Part shown: positions 9,945 to 22,882 of the stretch, one piece after another
Layout: each line of letters begins with the position of its first letter
Numbering within the stretch: the first letter of the stretch is position 1
DNA from: Oscarella lobularis
Lineage: Eukaryota; Porifera; Homoscleromorpha; Homosclerophorida; Oscarellidae
Direction: 5' to 3'
NCBI RefSeq assembly: GCF_947507565.1
Contig: NC_089177.1
Coordinates: 3,286,001-3,350,000 of the forward strand
DNA: 64,000 bases
Program-made: the position numbers and the translations under genes
The notes under the pieces: generated by a model
The model's database searches: none
Told to the model about the DNA's origin: nothing
Seen by the model: the letters and a program-made list of their open reading frames with translations, nothing else

Positions 9945-12660
9945 TTAAACTTCGCTCTCGCGACTCTCAGTGCCTAACGTCCATCCTCGATTTCGACCGG
10001 ATACCGGCCTCTCGTCGTCGTTTCCACGAGATGGAGTCGAATTTTCTCGTACGAAGCCAGTCGCTTCAGCATCCTCGCTTACATCTCCAGTCGATCTCGC
10101 CTTGTTTTTGTTGAGATTTGACGGAAGCGACAGCGTTTTGGAAAGAAGGGCATTTTTATCGGCTGGGCCATTCCATAAAACTATCTCCCCCCAAGTCCAA
10201 TCAAGGCCAGAGAGAAATTCATATAATCGAGTCCTACCTTCTTTGTCCGGTATCATTGACTTTAGACTAGCGACAACTCTCATAAAAGCACTGCCCTCAA
10301 CACAGAAGGGAGGCGATCGGCGCGTTTTATCACGAAAGCGAAAACGAGGATGAGATTCTAAAAGGAAAGAACTGAAAGTCGTCATAGGAATGCATACGAC
10401 TGATACCTCCGCCATCTGGACTCTGCTCCCCAGTAGTTTCCTTCTGAGGAGATCTTTGGAACACTTCAGACATTCGTCGCAAGCTTCGGGTAATGAAACC
10501 TGGTGGAGAAACGCGAAATTTGACGTCACAGGAATTGAACGCGTCTCCTTACCAGGTTTAGTTTGATCCTTCTCTGGTCCGACCTCAAAACTTTTTTCCG
10601 CTAGATCAGCGTCACTTTGTTTTGTCTCAGACTCAGAATAGGCGTCTGTGACGGCGGCGGCGGCGGCGGCGGCGTTTTCAGGCTCCTTCAATTTTGGAGA
10701 ACCTTGCACCCTGCCGTTTGACTCAAAAGCCAACGGTCTGCTGGGTTGTCGAACCAGCGACGAAAGCATTGGCTCACTTTCTCCCCACGGCACCGCATTT
10801 CCCGGCTTGCTACCTGGCTCATATTCAACCCATTGCCTACTTTTCCTTTTCTCTGCTGCTACTGGCAGCGGTGGCGGTGGTGGCGGCGGCGGTGGCGCTG
10901 GGGGATCTTTACTCAATTTCTCAGTTTGAGCAAAGTGATTTTTAATTGCCGCCACGATTTCTTGTTTCGGATTAAACGGAATGCCCTTGCTGACATCAAC
11001 GCGCGCAACGCCTCGATCGACTTTGGCCGCCTCGATGAAGGACAACTGTTTCGCAAGCAACGAATCACGCGAAGTCAAATCCTAAAACAGAGAAAGGTAA
11101 AGCGCACACAAAACTCAATCTCTTGCACTCGCCTCTAGCCCTTTGTTTTCTTCTTCCTGCAGCTGCGCTGCCAAGACGAAGTCGGCAATCAATTGAGAAT
11201 CCTCATTCGCTGCTGCCGCGTCTCTCTTATCCTCGTCGCAGCCGCAGGCTCCGTCAGTCTTGCTCTCAACTCTATCGACAACTCGCTCCTGTGTCAAATC
11301 GGTGACGCATAGATTATTCCCCGATTCCATGGCGTGAAACGCCTCTAGCCGCTTGATGACGCGCAGTACGAGCGGTCGTTCGACCGGCTCCCACTTGACG
11401 CAATCGCGTATCAAATTAGCCCAATGTAAATTAACGAATTCCGGTATAGGCGGCGATTTTTTCTTCACGCCGACGGCCATGAGTATGGCAAGGGGATGCA
11501 TGCCGGGAAAAGGGACTTTATTAGTGCCCATTTCGAGTAGGACCATGCCTAGGCTGTAGATATCCGCTTTGAAGGTGTAGTGAGAATCGTTGATAATTTC
11601 CGGCGCCGTCCACTGGGCAGTGCCGACGTGACCAGTCATGGTAGCGCTTTCCAGACGCATTCGAGACAGGCCAAAGTCGCAAAGTTTTGCAACGGGCGGT
11701 CGCGAAGTCGAGAGGAGAACGTTCTGAGGAAAAAGGTCAATAAATCACATGTATGTATGTATGTATATGTAATGGATCTCTTTTGTACCTTGCTCTTTAG
11801 ATCACGATGCATAATATTGATGCTGTGCAAATACTGAAGACCCGAGCAGACGTCGAGCGCAAGTTTCTTCAACTCGCCGTCCTTCAGCCGATACTGGACG
11901 GCGTGCAAGAGCCAATAGAGACTGCCGCCGCCGACAAATTCCATGACAATGCTGAGACGCGGCGGTTGCTTGCACGCCGCCATCAGCATGACGACGTTGG
12001 GATGACGCAAGCAGTTCATCACTTCAATTTCACGATGAAAACTCTCAATCGCTTCCGGCGACAGATCCTTCGCCCGTATCACCTGAAAAATAAATTCATC
12101 CGGGGGATATATTTAATTAACAAAAGGTGAGATTTTGTTTGTTTTTAATTAATGAATCTAATTATTATTACCTTGATTGCGACGACGTTGCCGAGCCATC
12201 GGCCGCGATGGACTTCGCCGAACGCGCCCGAATCGAGCATGTCGTCGAATTCGAGATCGCTGAAGTCGATGCTGAGAAAACGCGAGACGAGGCCCGACAA
12301 GGCGGCACCGGTGGCGACAGCGGCGGCGGAAGAGGAGGCGCCGCTGCGTTCGCGGGGTCGCGTCAATTCGCGCACTTGATTGATTAGGTCAAGTAAGGCG
12401 TAGTTGATCTTGAGCTTCGATAGGGACGGTATCGGTTCGCGACACATGGGACATTCGAAGGAATGCGCGCGCGTTCGATCGTCGCCGTCGTCGGCGTCGG
12501 CGTCGGCGAGAGATCGTGCGCAGTTGCGACAGAGCGTGTGGCCGCACGGCGTCGAGAGCGGCGTTCGCGTCGAATTGAATACCGACATACAGATGGGACA
12601 TTCGGTTGCGCGAAAGCTTGCGCCGAAGCTTCCATTGCTACGCAAGCTGTCCAACGCCAT
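9945..12660 (-). CDS. RING-finger plus tyrosine-kinase-like protein kinase fusion
   Basis: Four exons join cleanly: 12660-12172, 12082-11789, 11723-11133 and 11081-9945, giving about 836 residues. Residues about 18-85 form a C3HC4 RING (CPICMSVF, then CGHTLCRNC, then CPMC) expected to bind an E2. Residues about 140-400 form a TKL-type kinase: glycine loop DSGAFGEV, VAIK lysine (split by intron 1), HRDLKSKN catalytic loop, DFG, TAPE and a C-lobe like RAF/MLK kinases. All catalytic residues are present. The remaining ~430 residues are low-complexity: a helical Gln/Glu-rich linker, a run of about 11 prolines, and a C-terminal segment of about 200 residues that I do not recognise. Intron 3 uses a GC donor. 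The pairing suggests phosphorylation coupled to ubiquitylation, which is an inference. It is divergent from CPSF1. Confidence 0.85.
11082..11132 (-). other. GC-AG intron in the RING-kinase gene
   Basis: Read on the minus strand, exon 3 ends CTAGAG and the intron begins GCGAGT; the acceptor is CTGTTTTAG. Only this phase-0 join keeps the frame (LEDLTSRDS). The nearby GT (GTGCAA) would change the phase. Confidence 0.7.
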
Positions 12661-12877
12661 TTCTGGAGAAGAAAAATGAGAAGGAATTTATTAGGGGGCG
12701 TTCGTCGCTTCTTTGCCCGTTTGGGTTTGGTATTCCTACCCTTTATCGAGTCTTTGAGCCGACAGTTTGATACTTGAACCGAGAATGCCACTTTTTGCCG
12801 TAGTACACAAACAGTGACGTAATTCGGGTGCTACGTCATTTGGCTGTGCGCGCTCTAACACGACTACTAGTAGCGAA
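12661..12877. promoter_or_regulatory. Divergent promoter region, RING-kinase / CPSF1
   Basis: 217 bases separate the two opposite start codons, so both promoters and 5' UTRs must lie here. A TGACGTAA-like CRE half-site (about 12814-12821) is visible. No TATA box in a convincing position was seen. Confidence 0.5.
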
Positions 12878-15800
12878 ATGTACGGCCTCGTGCGTCAAAC
12901 GTTCCCTCCGACGTCGACGAACGACTGCCTGAGCTGCAATCTCACCGGAGATGCGCACGAGAAGAACCTCGTCGTTGCCGGTAGCACCGTTCTAACGGTG
13001 TACGGACTCCGAGAGCCGCGCAGAACTTCCGTCACTGGTGAGCGTGCACGTAAAAAAAATAGCGAACTCGTGCACAACAATAGGAACGTTGACAGAGAGG
13101 AGAAAAAAGAAGCTCGAAGTCCTGTTTCAGCACAATCTAAATGGAATCCTCCACGGCGTTCAATCCGTACGCATGGAATCGAACAGTCGCGATTCGCTGC
13201 TCTTGTCCTTCGAAGATGCCAAAGTAGAGCGTTTCGAACGACTTAGCAACAGTCACGTGCTCATTCCAATAAATAGTTTTCCGTGGTGGAATACGATCCG
13301 GACGCTCACTGTCTAAAAACGGTGAAACTCGTCGATTTTAGAGAGGAAGTGGATAAGGTGGACGTGATACTTATAAGTGACGTCAAAAATCACGATGCAT
13401 TGCAGGAAGTTCTTTCCATCCAAGCCAAATCAATCATACGAGTCGATCCAATTCAGCGCTGTGGCGTCATGCTCATTTTTGGAAGCCACTTGGCCGTGTT
13501 TCCGTTCAGACGAGAACTTTCGGACGATCAGGATTTGACGCGGTCAGAGAATCGACGCGGCAATTAACGTATCGTTCCCAAATGTTTTTTTGTAGATGCG
13601 GGTTTGATGAAATGCCTCATTATGTCATCGACTTGAAATCGATTAGCGATCGAATTGCCAACGTCATCGATGTTCAATTTCTTCACGGCTATCACGAACC
13701 AACGTTGCTCATACTCTTCGAATCGCTCAGAACGTGGCCAGGGTGTGTAGAAAAAATTTTTTCTATGTATTATGCGATTCTCCTCTTCTAAAAAAAAGGA
13801 GAGTCGCTGTTCGTCAGGACACCTGTGCTCTCATCGCCATCTCGATGAACATCACTCAAAAAGTCCATCCCGTTATTTGGTCTTTGAATAATTTGCCTTT
13901 TGACTGTCTCAAAGCGTTGGCAGTTCCAAAGCCAATTGGTACATACAATAGAATCACTCTATATTATATATGAAACAGGCTATAGAAATGTAGAAGAGAT
14001 ATTTTGAATTTTTTCTAGGTGGCGTGATCATTATGGCAGTCAATTCGCTGCTCTATCTCAATCAGAGCATTCCGCCCTGCGGCGTTTCTCTTAATTCTAT
14101 TACGGAGCAGAGCACCATGTTTCAGCTGAGTGAGAGAATAAATACGTTGGCTGGCATTCTTTGAAATTCTTTCGCTTTTTTCTCATATCAGAACCTCAGC
14201 CAGGCGTGCGTCTTACACTCGACTGTGCCTGCGCCGCTTTTCTATCGAACGACAGGATGGTAATATCTCTCAAAAGTGGCGAAATGTGAGCGGACAAAAG
14301 AAAATTGCGCGATTTATTTTTATGTTTTTATTTAAATAGCTACGTCGTTACCTTGGTAGCCGACAGCATGCGAACGGTGAGAAGCTTCAATTTCGACAAG
14401 GCGGCGGCCAGCGTCATAACGACATGCGTGAGACCTTTTCCCCAGTCATACGTTTGATTTTTCCTAAAAATAAACCTCCCTTGTCAAAAGATTTGCGCTC
14501 TCGATACAGACTATCTATTTCTTGGTTCTCATTTGGGCAATTCTGTGCTACTTCGATACACGCAGAAGAGTCAAGACGGTACGGGTACATAGACGACTTA
14601 CTAGAAAAGTCGTACGACTCGTTTTCTCTTTTTAGAATCGCTACCAAAGGCAGATGCGGAAGCAGAAGACGTACGAAGTCTTGGAAACGATCTTCACTTA
14701 GCCAACAGAGAGATTCATTTTTTTAGAACTCTCCTAGTTCAAAGCGAAGAAAAACCGAATCGTTGTCAGAACAGACAGGTAGCAAACCCAAAGACGTACA
14801 GTACGCAGCAAAAAAAGAGAAAGAGACAAACTATTATTAATCCTAGGAAATAGACCGTCTCTCGTCGACGATCTAGACGATTTGGAGTTAGAGGTGTACG
14901 GATCGGACACGCACTCGGGAACCGAATTGGCCTCTTACTCGTTTGAGGTAAAAAAAACGTCGTCTCCAAACGAAGAGAAAGAGAGCATTATGTTTATGAA
15001 ACCAGGTGGCCGATAGCTTGCCTAATACCGCTCCCTTTGCCAAGGCAGTTGTAGGAGAACCCGCTCTTTTATCGGTACGCAAACGCGCAATATTCTTTGC
15101 GCAGACTAAACAGTTTTCTTTCTTTTTTTCAGGAAGAGGTCTCTTGCTTCCCCGTCTCCTTTTCGTTTGTTTCTGGCTATTTTTTTTCTTCTGTCTTCTA
15201 GTTTTTGTCCGACGGCTATTTGGACTTGGAAATCGTCGGCTGTTCCGGCTACGGCAAGAACGGCGCCTTGAGCGTGCTCCAGCGCAGCGTTCGACCTCAG
15301 GTCGTCACCGCGTTCGAGTTGCCCGGTTGCGTCGACATGTGGACAGTCAAATCGTCGATGCCCGCCGAAGAGGTGTGGGTACAAGCGCATGCATAAAAAA
15401 TTCAACACACAATCTCTCGTTATTATTAGTCTGACGACGCTGAACTCGCCGAAGCGTCAAACCAGCACGCGTTTCTCATTTTGAGTCGCGCGGACTCGAG
15501 CATGGTTAGAGAGAGAGAGAGAGAGGAGGAGAGCGTAGAGCGGGAAATTCTTGACTTTTCTTTTTTTTTCGACCAGGTGCTTCAGACGGGGCAAGAGATC
15601 ATGGAATTAGATCACTGTGGCTTCAACACGCAATCGGCGACGATATGCGTAGGCAACTTGGCGGGAAGCAAATATATTCTTCAGGTAAGAGAGCGTTGAG
15701 AAAGGCGACGAATAATAAATAGAATTTCTTCGCAGGTCTGTCCAACTGGAATTTACCTACTCGAAGGAGGTGCCACTCCAAATAAAAATAATTATTAATT

Positions 15801-18800
15801 TATTTAATTTTTTATTTATTAGCTGATCAGCTGGAATATTTGCCTTTGGATGAGGAGAGCACCGCTGTCGGCTGTTCGATCGTCAATCCGTTCGCCGTGA
15901 TCTTGCTGTCGGACGGATCGCTGTGTTTGCTCACGTTGCGTGAAGAGGCCGGCGGCGGATTTGCGGAGGACGTCGAAATCGACGACATGCCGTCGGTTCG
16001 CCTTCACGTCAGCAAGCCCAATCTAGTCAAAGCAAGAGCACCGATACCGTTGCCAAGACGACGGCGACGTGGTTTTTATTTTATTTCGTAGGGTCCTCCT
16101 ATCGTCGCTTGTTGTCTCTACGAGGACGTTAGCGGTTTATTCGCGCTCGAATCGGACGTGGTTGTGAAGCAGGAACGGGCCCCGTCGCCTCTCCCCCAAC
16201 AGCCTGCCCCGCCAACGTGCGAATCTCTTCGCGCGAATAAAAACTTTGATGATCTAAAATGTGAAATTTCAGTGTCGTTGCTGTGGACGACGAAGACGAA
16301 CTTCTATACGGCGATTCGGCGCCGGAGGCTTTGATTCCGGGCATGGCGAAGCCGTCTCAGTCGTCAAGGTGAAATGGATTAAATGGATTATATTGATTAA
16401 AATTATTTCTCGATCTTTGCGTAGCGTTCCACTCGAGTCGTCGTCGCCGTCGTCGCCGTCAATGGCTCCGCCGAAAGTTGCCGGCACCGAACCGACGTAC
16501 TGGTGCGTCACTTGTCGCGAGACGGGCGATCTGGAGGTATGGGCGATGATTCTACGATCGATTGACTGACCGGCTTTTTGGACGGTGGGGGGGGGGGACG
16601 TAGGTTTATCAACTTCCTGAATTCAAGCAAGTATTGAAAGTCGACAAATTCGTTCGCGGCAATCACGTTTTGGAGGACAGCGAATCGGACGAATTTCGGT
16701 ACGTTTCTCGATAGTTCGTAGACCGTACGACGATTCTCTCGTATAGCGGCTCTGACGAACACATAACTCTTCACGAAATTCTACTCATCGGAATGGGAAT
16801 GGAGAAAGGGAGACCTCATCTGATGGCACGCGTCGACCAGGATCTTTTGATCTACGAAGCGTTTCCGTGTCGAAAAACGATTCCGCTTGGACGTCTAAAG
16901 ATTCGATTTCGAAAGGTTTCGCGTCCGTTTTTTAGGTCGACTTTCTCACGCGCGAGATTCTCTTCCTCAGATCGACAACCAAGTACTTCAGCGAGAAAAG
17001 TCGTCGGGGCCTCAAGAAAGATCGCTACAGACGGCGTCGAAACTTCGAGTATTTGGCAACGTCTCCGGCTATTCTGGGGTACGACAATTGTCGCGCTTTT
17101 TCGCCCCGCAATTGAATCGTCTCTCTCTCTCTCTTAAGGTTTTCGTATGCGGTGCCTTTCCTCATTGGATTTTTATGACTCATCGCGGCGCTCTTCGCTT
17201 TCATCCGATGTCCATCGACGGTCCTATCGTCTCCTTTGCGCCGTTCAATAACGTCAATTGCCCAGACGGATTTCTCTATTTCAATCACGCCGAAGATCTT
17301 CGCATCTGCGTTCTGCCCACTCATCTTTCGTACGACAACGCGTGGCTCCTACGAAAAGTTCCCCTACGCGCGTCTCCGCGATTCATCTCCTATCATCCGG
17401 AATCGATGGTAAGAGGAGAGGAAAACTTGAGCAAGAGACACTCTACTCTATTCGCTTCAGACTTACGCTGTCGTTACAAGCAAAGAAGTCGACAATCGAG
17501 CCGAGCCTCGACTCAATAACGACGACATCGAGGAAGTGGAGTATGTCGATCGAGGTGCCTTTCTCTCCCTCCATCAAACAATCGCTCGTATTTGACTTTT
17601 TTTCTCAGACGATCGCTTCGTCTTTCCCACCATGGAGAAATTCTCCCTTCAGCTCTATTCGTCTCTGAATTGGGAAGCGGTGCCGAACGCTCAGTTCGAG
17701 CTCGACGACTGGGAGCACGCGACGGCGCTCAAGACGCTTCGACTTCACAGCGAGGAGACGATATCCGGACGAAAAGGTTTTCTCGTCGTCGCGACGACGT
17801 CCGTGTTCGGCGAAGAAGTGACGAGTCGCGGACGAGTGAGCTATGAGTCAAAAAGCCAGACGTCTTTTCCTTTACCCCGCCTTTAGATTGTGATTTTTGA
17901 CGTCATCGAAGTGGTACCCGAACCGGGGAAGCCGTTGACGAAACACAAGCTAAAGGAACTTTGTTCGAAAGAGCAAAGGGGTCCCGTGACCGCCGTCGAG
18001 CAAGTTGACGGCTATTTGTTGACGTCGATTGGCCAGAAGGTGACGGAGGAAAGACGAGACGCGGCTGTTTTCTATTTTTTTTCCGTAGATCTACGTTTGG
18101 AAATTCAAGGGAAATAACGACATCATCGGCTTGGCGTTTATCGACACTCAACTTTACATACACACGACCGTGACGTTGAAGAACTTCGTGCTCATCGCCG
18201 ACGTCACCAAAAGTCTCTCTCTGTTGAGATATCAGGTAAAAGAGAGTGCGAAAAACGAGCCTTGACTGACGAATTCGTCTCCATATTAGGAAGAGCACAA
18301 GACGCTGGCTCTGGTGAGCAAGGTATCAATAGTGAAATGCGTGTCAATAGCGTTTTTGTTGACTTGCGTAGTCTAGGATTTACGCGAACTTGAAATCTAT
18401 ACCGCAGAATACGTCGTCGACGGAAAGCAGCTTGCTTTTTTAGGTTAACCGAAAAGCGAATTCAATTCAACGACGCTTTACTTAATTCGTTCTCTCCTTA
18501 GTTTCCGATTCGGATCGCAATTTGATTCTTTATCACTATAACCCCGAAGGTGGGTGCACGTTGTCTTTGATTTGCGAGGTATTGCGATTATTTTGATTTT
18601 TTAGCCGTCGAGAGCGTCGGTGGTCAGCGTTTGCTTCCCCGCGCCGACTTCCACCTCGGCAGTCGCGTCAACGCGATGTTTCGCACGCCCGTCGGACCGG
18701 CGAAGAGCGGCGCGGAGAAAAAAGGCAAGCACATCACGTGGTTCGGTAAGGCCTAAAAGAAATCGCGTCACTTGAAGAAGCGAAACGTTTTTCCCGCGTA

Positions 18801-19225
18801 GCCACTCTCGACGGCGGCCTGGGCTATTTTATCCCAATGCCGGAGAAAACGTACAGACGACTGCTCATGTTGCAAAATAAATTGGTAACCGGAATACCCC
18901 ATTTTGCGGGACTCAATCCCAAAGCGTTCAGGTGACCGTGTTTGATAGTCACTTGGATGACGCTACGTGGCATTGATTTTTTTGACACAGGTTGCCATAC
19001 TCACAGCAAAAGTCGCTGTCTAATCCTTGTAAGAATGTCCTCGACGGCAATCTTCTCTGGCGCTACGTTAGCCTGAGCTACAAGGAGAGAAACGACTTCG
19101 CTAGGCAAATAGGAACGACTGTCAATCAAGTTGAGCCCTTATCGACTATTTCGCGCCTATGACTACGGTTTTTTTAGATTCTCCAGGATCTTATGGATGT
19201 CGACAAAGGAACGGCGTTGTTTTAA
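12878..19225 (+). CDS. CPSF1: Cleavage and polyadenylation specificity factor subunit 1 (CPSF160)
   Basis: This is the large scaffold subunit of CPSF, which with WDR33 and CPSF30 recognises the AAUAAA signal for nuclear pre-mRNA 3' processing. The start MYGLVRQ plus [13 protein letters not shown] matches the family N-terminus. Recognisable blocks follow in order: [10 protein letters not shown], a VVEYDPDAH segment, the near-invariant [73 protein letters not shown] and LTLDCA. Late exons carry the CPSF_A beta-propeller (for example 18580-18960) and the C-terminus ending DVDKGTALF, like the human DDLLETDRVTAHF end. About 30 introns, most 45-90 bases long, interrupt it. Three beta-propellers are expected for the family. 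It converges with the PDE gene, with 150 bases between stops. Confidence 0.94.
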
Positions 19226-19375
19226 TTAATAAGCGAGTCGACGTAAGAAATGCACATGTCGTGCCGCGTACATACACCACCATACGCATCGTTTCTTGAA
19301 AATCGATCGATAAACAGTTCTATACTAACGTGCAATAAACGCTTCTTTGTCTGCTTTTTTGACGACGAGACGCTT

Positions 19376-22300
19376 TCATTTTCCCCGCGACGCTTTTCGT
19401 TTCCCCCGCCTCTGCACAAGGACGCATAGCGAATGGTACAAAAGGCGGCGGTGTCTATAGAAATTACGTTGGCTGACCGTCGTTCGAGGTGACGTCACGT
19501 CTGCTTCCATTTCCTCGTCGTCGGCCTGTTTTCCTTCGGACAGGTTTTTCCAGTTGATTCTATTGCGTTTGACGCCGTCATAAAGGGGCTTGAGGGACGG
19601 CGTGTGATCAGTAAAAACCTAGTAAGAGATGAAAAATTCAAGTGTTTTTTCTTTTGTTTTCAGGTTTTACCTCGTAGAGAGGCAAGCAGATTGCGTCGAT
19701 GAAGCCGACCTGCATATTGGGCAATTCGTCCTTTTTCTGCCTATCCATCATGGGCTGTCAAGTTAAAAATCGTGTTTAACTAAATATCCGTATTGCAACG
19801 TGCGTTTGTGTATCACTATAGGTTGCAAATTGAGACGAGATTTTTCCAAGTCACCCTGCTCGAAAAATTCCGAGGCGACCAACTCCGCCGTCTAAAAAAA
19901 AGTGAGGCTTCAACTCTTGCAAACGTCACTTCTTTGACCGTACCCTTTTTTGAACTTTCCACGGTTTCGTTATAGCGCCTAGATCGCAGGCAGTCATCAG
20001 CATTCCCCTCAACAAACCACGATGATTAGCGTCGTTCCAGTCGAACGTTTCGCTTTCAATCAAATCTCGAAAGGTCCCTCGTTTCCTACGTTAACGGTAC
20101 GCACGTATACGTATCTCCTATTGTCGCTCTCGCGTATCTACTGAAAATAGAGAGCCAAATCGGTTGCTAGGATGCAAGCTTCGAGCATTTTGATTGCTTT
20201 GCCGTATTGATCCGCGTTCATTCCTTCTAGCACGTTATTTCCCTACGACAAAAATTTTGGTCCGGTACGAGACGCTTTCTATTCTTTGCCTCGCTATTTA
20301 GTATCATGATGCAGTGGTCAAAGTGATGGTGCTCCATCGTCGACGTGCTGTACAGTTGAGCGATCGGCGAAGAGCTCCTGACGCGCCACTTTTTCCCTAC
20401 TACAATTCTCCTGCGTTTCAAGTATATTACTCACTTGACTTGAAATGTGTTATTCGTTCCTCGGTGATCTAGATCGTGGCAAAAACAGGCTATCAAAAGA
20501 ACGAACTGTTCCAGAGGACTCAGGCTCTGATCGTATTGTCCTTCCTAGGAAAGGAAAGCGAAATCGACAGAGAAGAGAGCGGAAATTAGTGGTACCTTGA
20601 AAATAGCGAACATGCTCTGGGCAACGTTGAAAGCGTGTCTCCAGTTGTGATACGTCACTTGCCTGTAGTTTTTCTTCACGGTCGATATCCACCGAAAAAG
20701 AACCTAAGTAGGGCAAAAGAGATATGATAGTATCTCTCTCAGCGGCACGCATCGAAAAGGTATCGCACCACTCTCTGCACGTGAAAATGCTCGAGCAGGT
20801 GCAGGTCAACGAACATGCGAGCGCTCGCCAGAATTGTATCGTCGTCGGAAAGGACAAGATCGTCGAAAGGAAAGCGACTAACGTTTTCCACAAACTCGTC
20901 CGCCGAAGGCAGAAAGCGCTCCTGGACACAAACAATATAGCATGAGAAGAAAAGTTAGCTTTCGGTATCAGTCGTTTGACCGAGTGCTTGACCGCCTCCT
21001 CAAGGCTAGAAGATGCGTGGTAGGAAAGAACCTGGGCAAGAAAATTCAGCATTGCATTAGTATTTATTAAAAGTACCTCTAGAGCGATGTTGCGTCGAGC
21101 CATCGATGAGCACACCTTGTCGTACATCATGACGTTGTGAATGCCCAGGCCACAGAAAACGGCGAATGACTGCCGGATCCAGGTAAGTATTCGGCGTGAG
21201 ACAGGCTTGTTTTACCTCGAAAACGTGCTGGTCTTTTTCGTCAAAATAGTGACTGCCCATCTTGTTAAAAAATTGCATGACACCTGAATTAATTTGTGCA
21301 GTAGCTATAGTTCTTCGTCCAAGGGCATACCAATAACTTTTTTCTCTTTGTTATAGATTGGGATGCAGAGAAAATTTTCGTACTTTGGGACCTGGTCTTT
21401 TTCGAGCTATAGAACACACAAAGGTACGCGAACCATGCAGTCAAACTTGACAGAGTAGTTCTTACAACTAAGGAGTGCTGACTAACGTTGTCAAACTCCG
21501 AAACATTGATTGCCTTGAAAGAAAGCGCTAAGCTTCCTCAAGTTCTCATAGAGCCAACGTCTCTCCTGACCTCTCCTGTTCTCGCTACCATTTCAGCCTT
21601 TGCAATGTATGGTCCTACAACTTCGTCCGGACTATCTTGCTCCGCGCTCTGCTCTCCCTTCTCCTTCTGTTCGTGCGTCAGTTGAAAAATGCGACTGAAG
21701 TTCACCTGAGGAGAAATTGCCTGCTGAAAAAGTTTGCACTTGTCTCTACAAGCCCTCGCCTCTTCTTCGTTTTCGTCTAATAACATGACGGAGCATTGTT
21801 CGCATGGAATCAGCTCCAAGCCTTCGACCAAGATTTCGTGTACGCTTGTTTTCAAACACGTCTGCTCTTCGAAAATTCCGCGCGCCATTTCGAGAAGACT
21901 CTGAAGACTTTCGTGTTATAGAGACGCGCGATCATCGAAAATCTTTAGCTAACCTCGTTCTTTCGAAGATAAAACATCGATTTTTCAAAGAGCTGGGCGT
22001 TCGTCAATGAAATTCCGCAAAACGTCAGGTAAGTTTTGAATAGCTATACAACACGCGCCCGGGCGTAGAATATTACTTTGCGCAAATCTAACCAAAGTTC
22101 TTTACTTTCTGATCTTCCGGCGTGAATACGTCGGATTTGCTCTTTTCAGTTACGATTTTATTGATAGCTTGGGCGACCCCGATTACCTGTATACGCATGC
22201 AGGGAATTAACGTTATATATAAGCCAAGACTAAAAAACTAACTAAGCTAGGGGGGAAATCGCACCTCTCCTTCTGTACTTATAATCGGTTCAGACATCAT

Positions 22301-22777
22301 GCTTTTGGTTCGATATCCCGTCGCAATGTCGACGTCGTGATTAAATCGTTGATCTTTATAGGCATCGGCGATAATGATACCCGTTCCCGATTCGGCGACG
22401 TAGCCGACAATTCCCATTCCCCACGGAATGCGAATTTCTTTTTGATTCTGCGTCTCCTCCACCGTCGATCCTTCGACGACGTCGAAGAGCTTGGCGACGA
22501 GACACTTCATCTTGCCGCTTCCTTGTACGAGAAAGAGGGAGCAGCGATCGGCGTTCGCCAAAACGGCGACGTTCGTTAGGATTTTGTGCGACAGCACGGT
22601 CACGTCCAGATCGGACGATATGTCGCGAACGAGCTCCATGAATACGTCACTGTCACTCTTCTGTCGAAGAGCCATTTGTGATTCGCGGCTGTGAATTCGA
22701 TGCTGCGGTATGTCAATGACAGAGTGCAGCGCTGCCGAGTCGCCGCCACTTCCGCGTCTGCCTTTTCTGTCAGCCAT
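19376..22777 (-). CDS. PDE11A: PDE11-like dual-specificity cyclic nucleotide phosphodiesterase (GAF-GAF-PDE)
   Basis: It hydrolyses cAMP and/or cGMP to the 5'-monophosphate in the cytosol. After a short Ser/Arg N-terminus, exon 1 carries GAF-A ([20 protein letters not shown], then [23 protein letters not shown] and [13 protein letters not shown]), very close to PDE11 GAF-A. GAF-B follows ([15 protein letters not shown] and the [11 protein letters not shown] segment, about 21890-21490). The catalytic domain shows the substrate-pocket segment [15 protein letters not shown], the metal-binding [11 protein letters not shown] (about 20500-20450), [13 protein letters not shown], and a C-terminal helix [15 protein letters not shown]. 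The tail beyond is short and basic. Phylogeny among PDE5/6/11 was not tested; the GAF-A similarity favours PDE11. It is divergent from GPN1, with 105 bases between start codons. Confidence 0.88.
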
Positions 22778-22882
22778 GGATGTTTTGTCTCGATTTCAAA
22801 ATTGTATTCATACGTCACAATGGGCATCGTCAATCCCGGGCTTACATCATACGGGCTTTTACTGACACTCGTTCGTTTCGCG
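22778..22882. promoter_or_regulatory. Divergent promoter, PDE11-like / GPN1
   Basis: Only 105 bases separate the two start codons. The interval holds TATTCATACGTCACAATGG, with a CRE-like ACGTCA. An in-frame upstream ATG for GPN1 lies here (22820) but opens a segment absent from the family, so 22883 is preferred. Confidence 0.55.
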
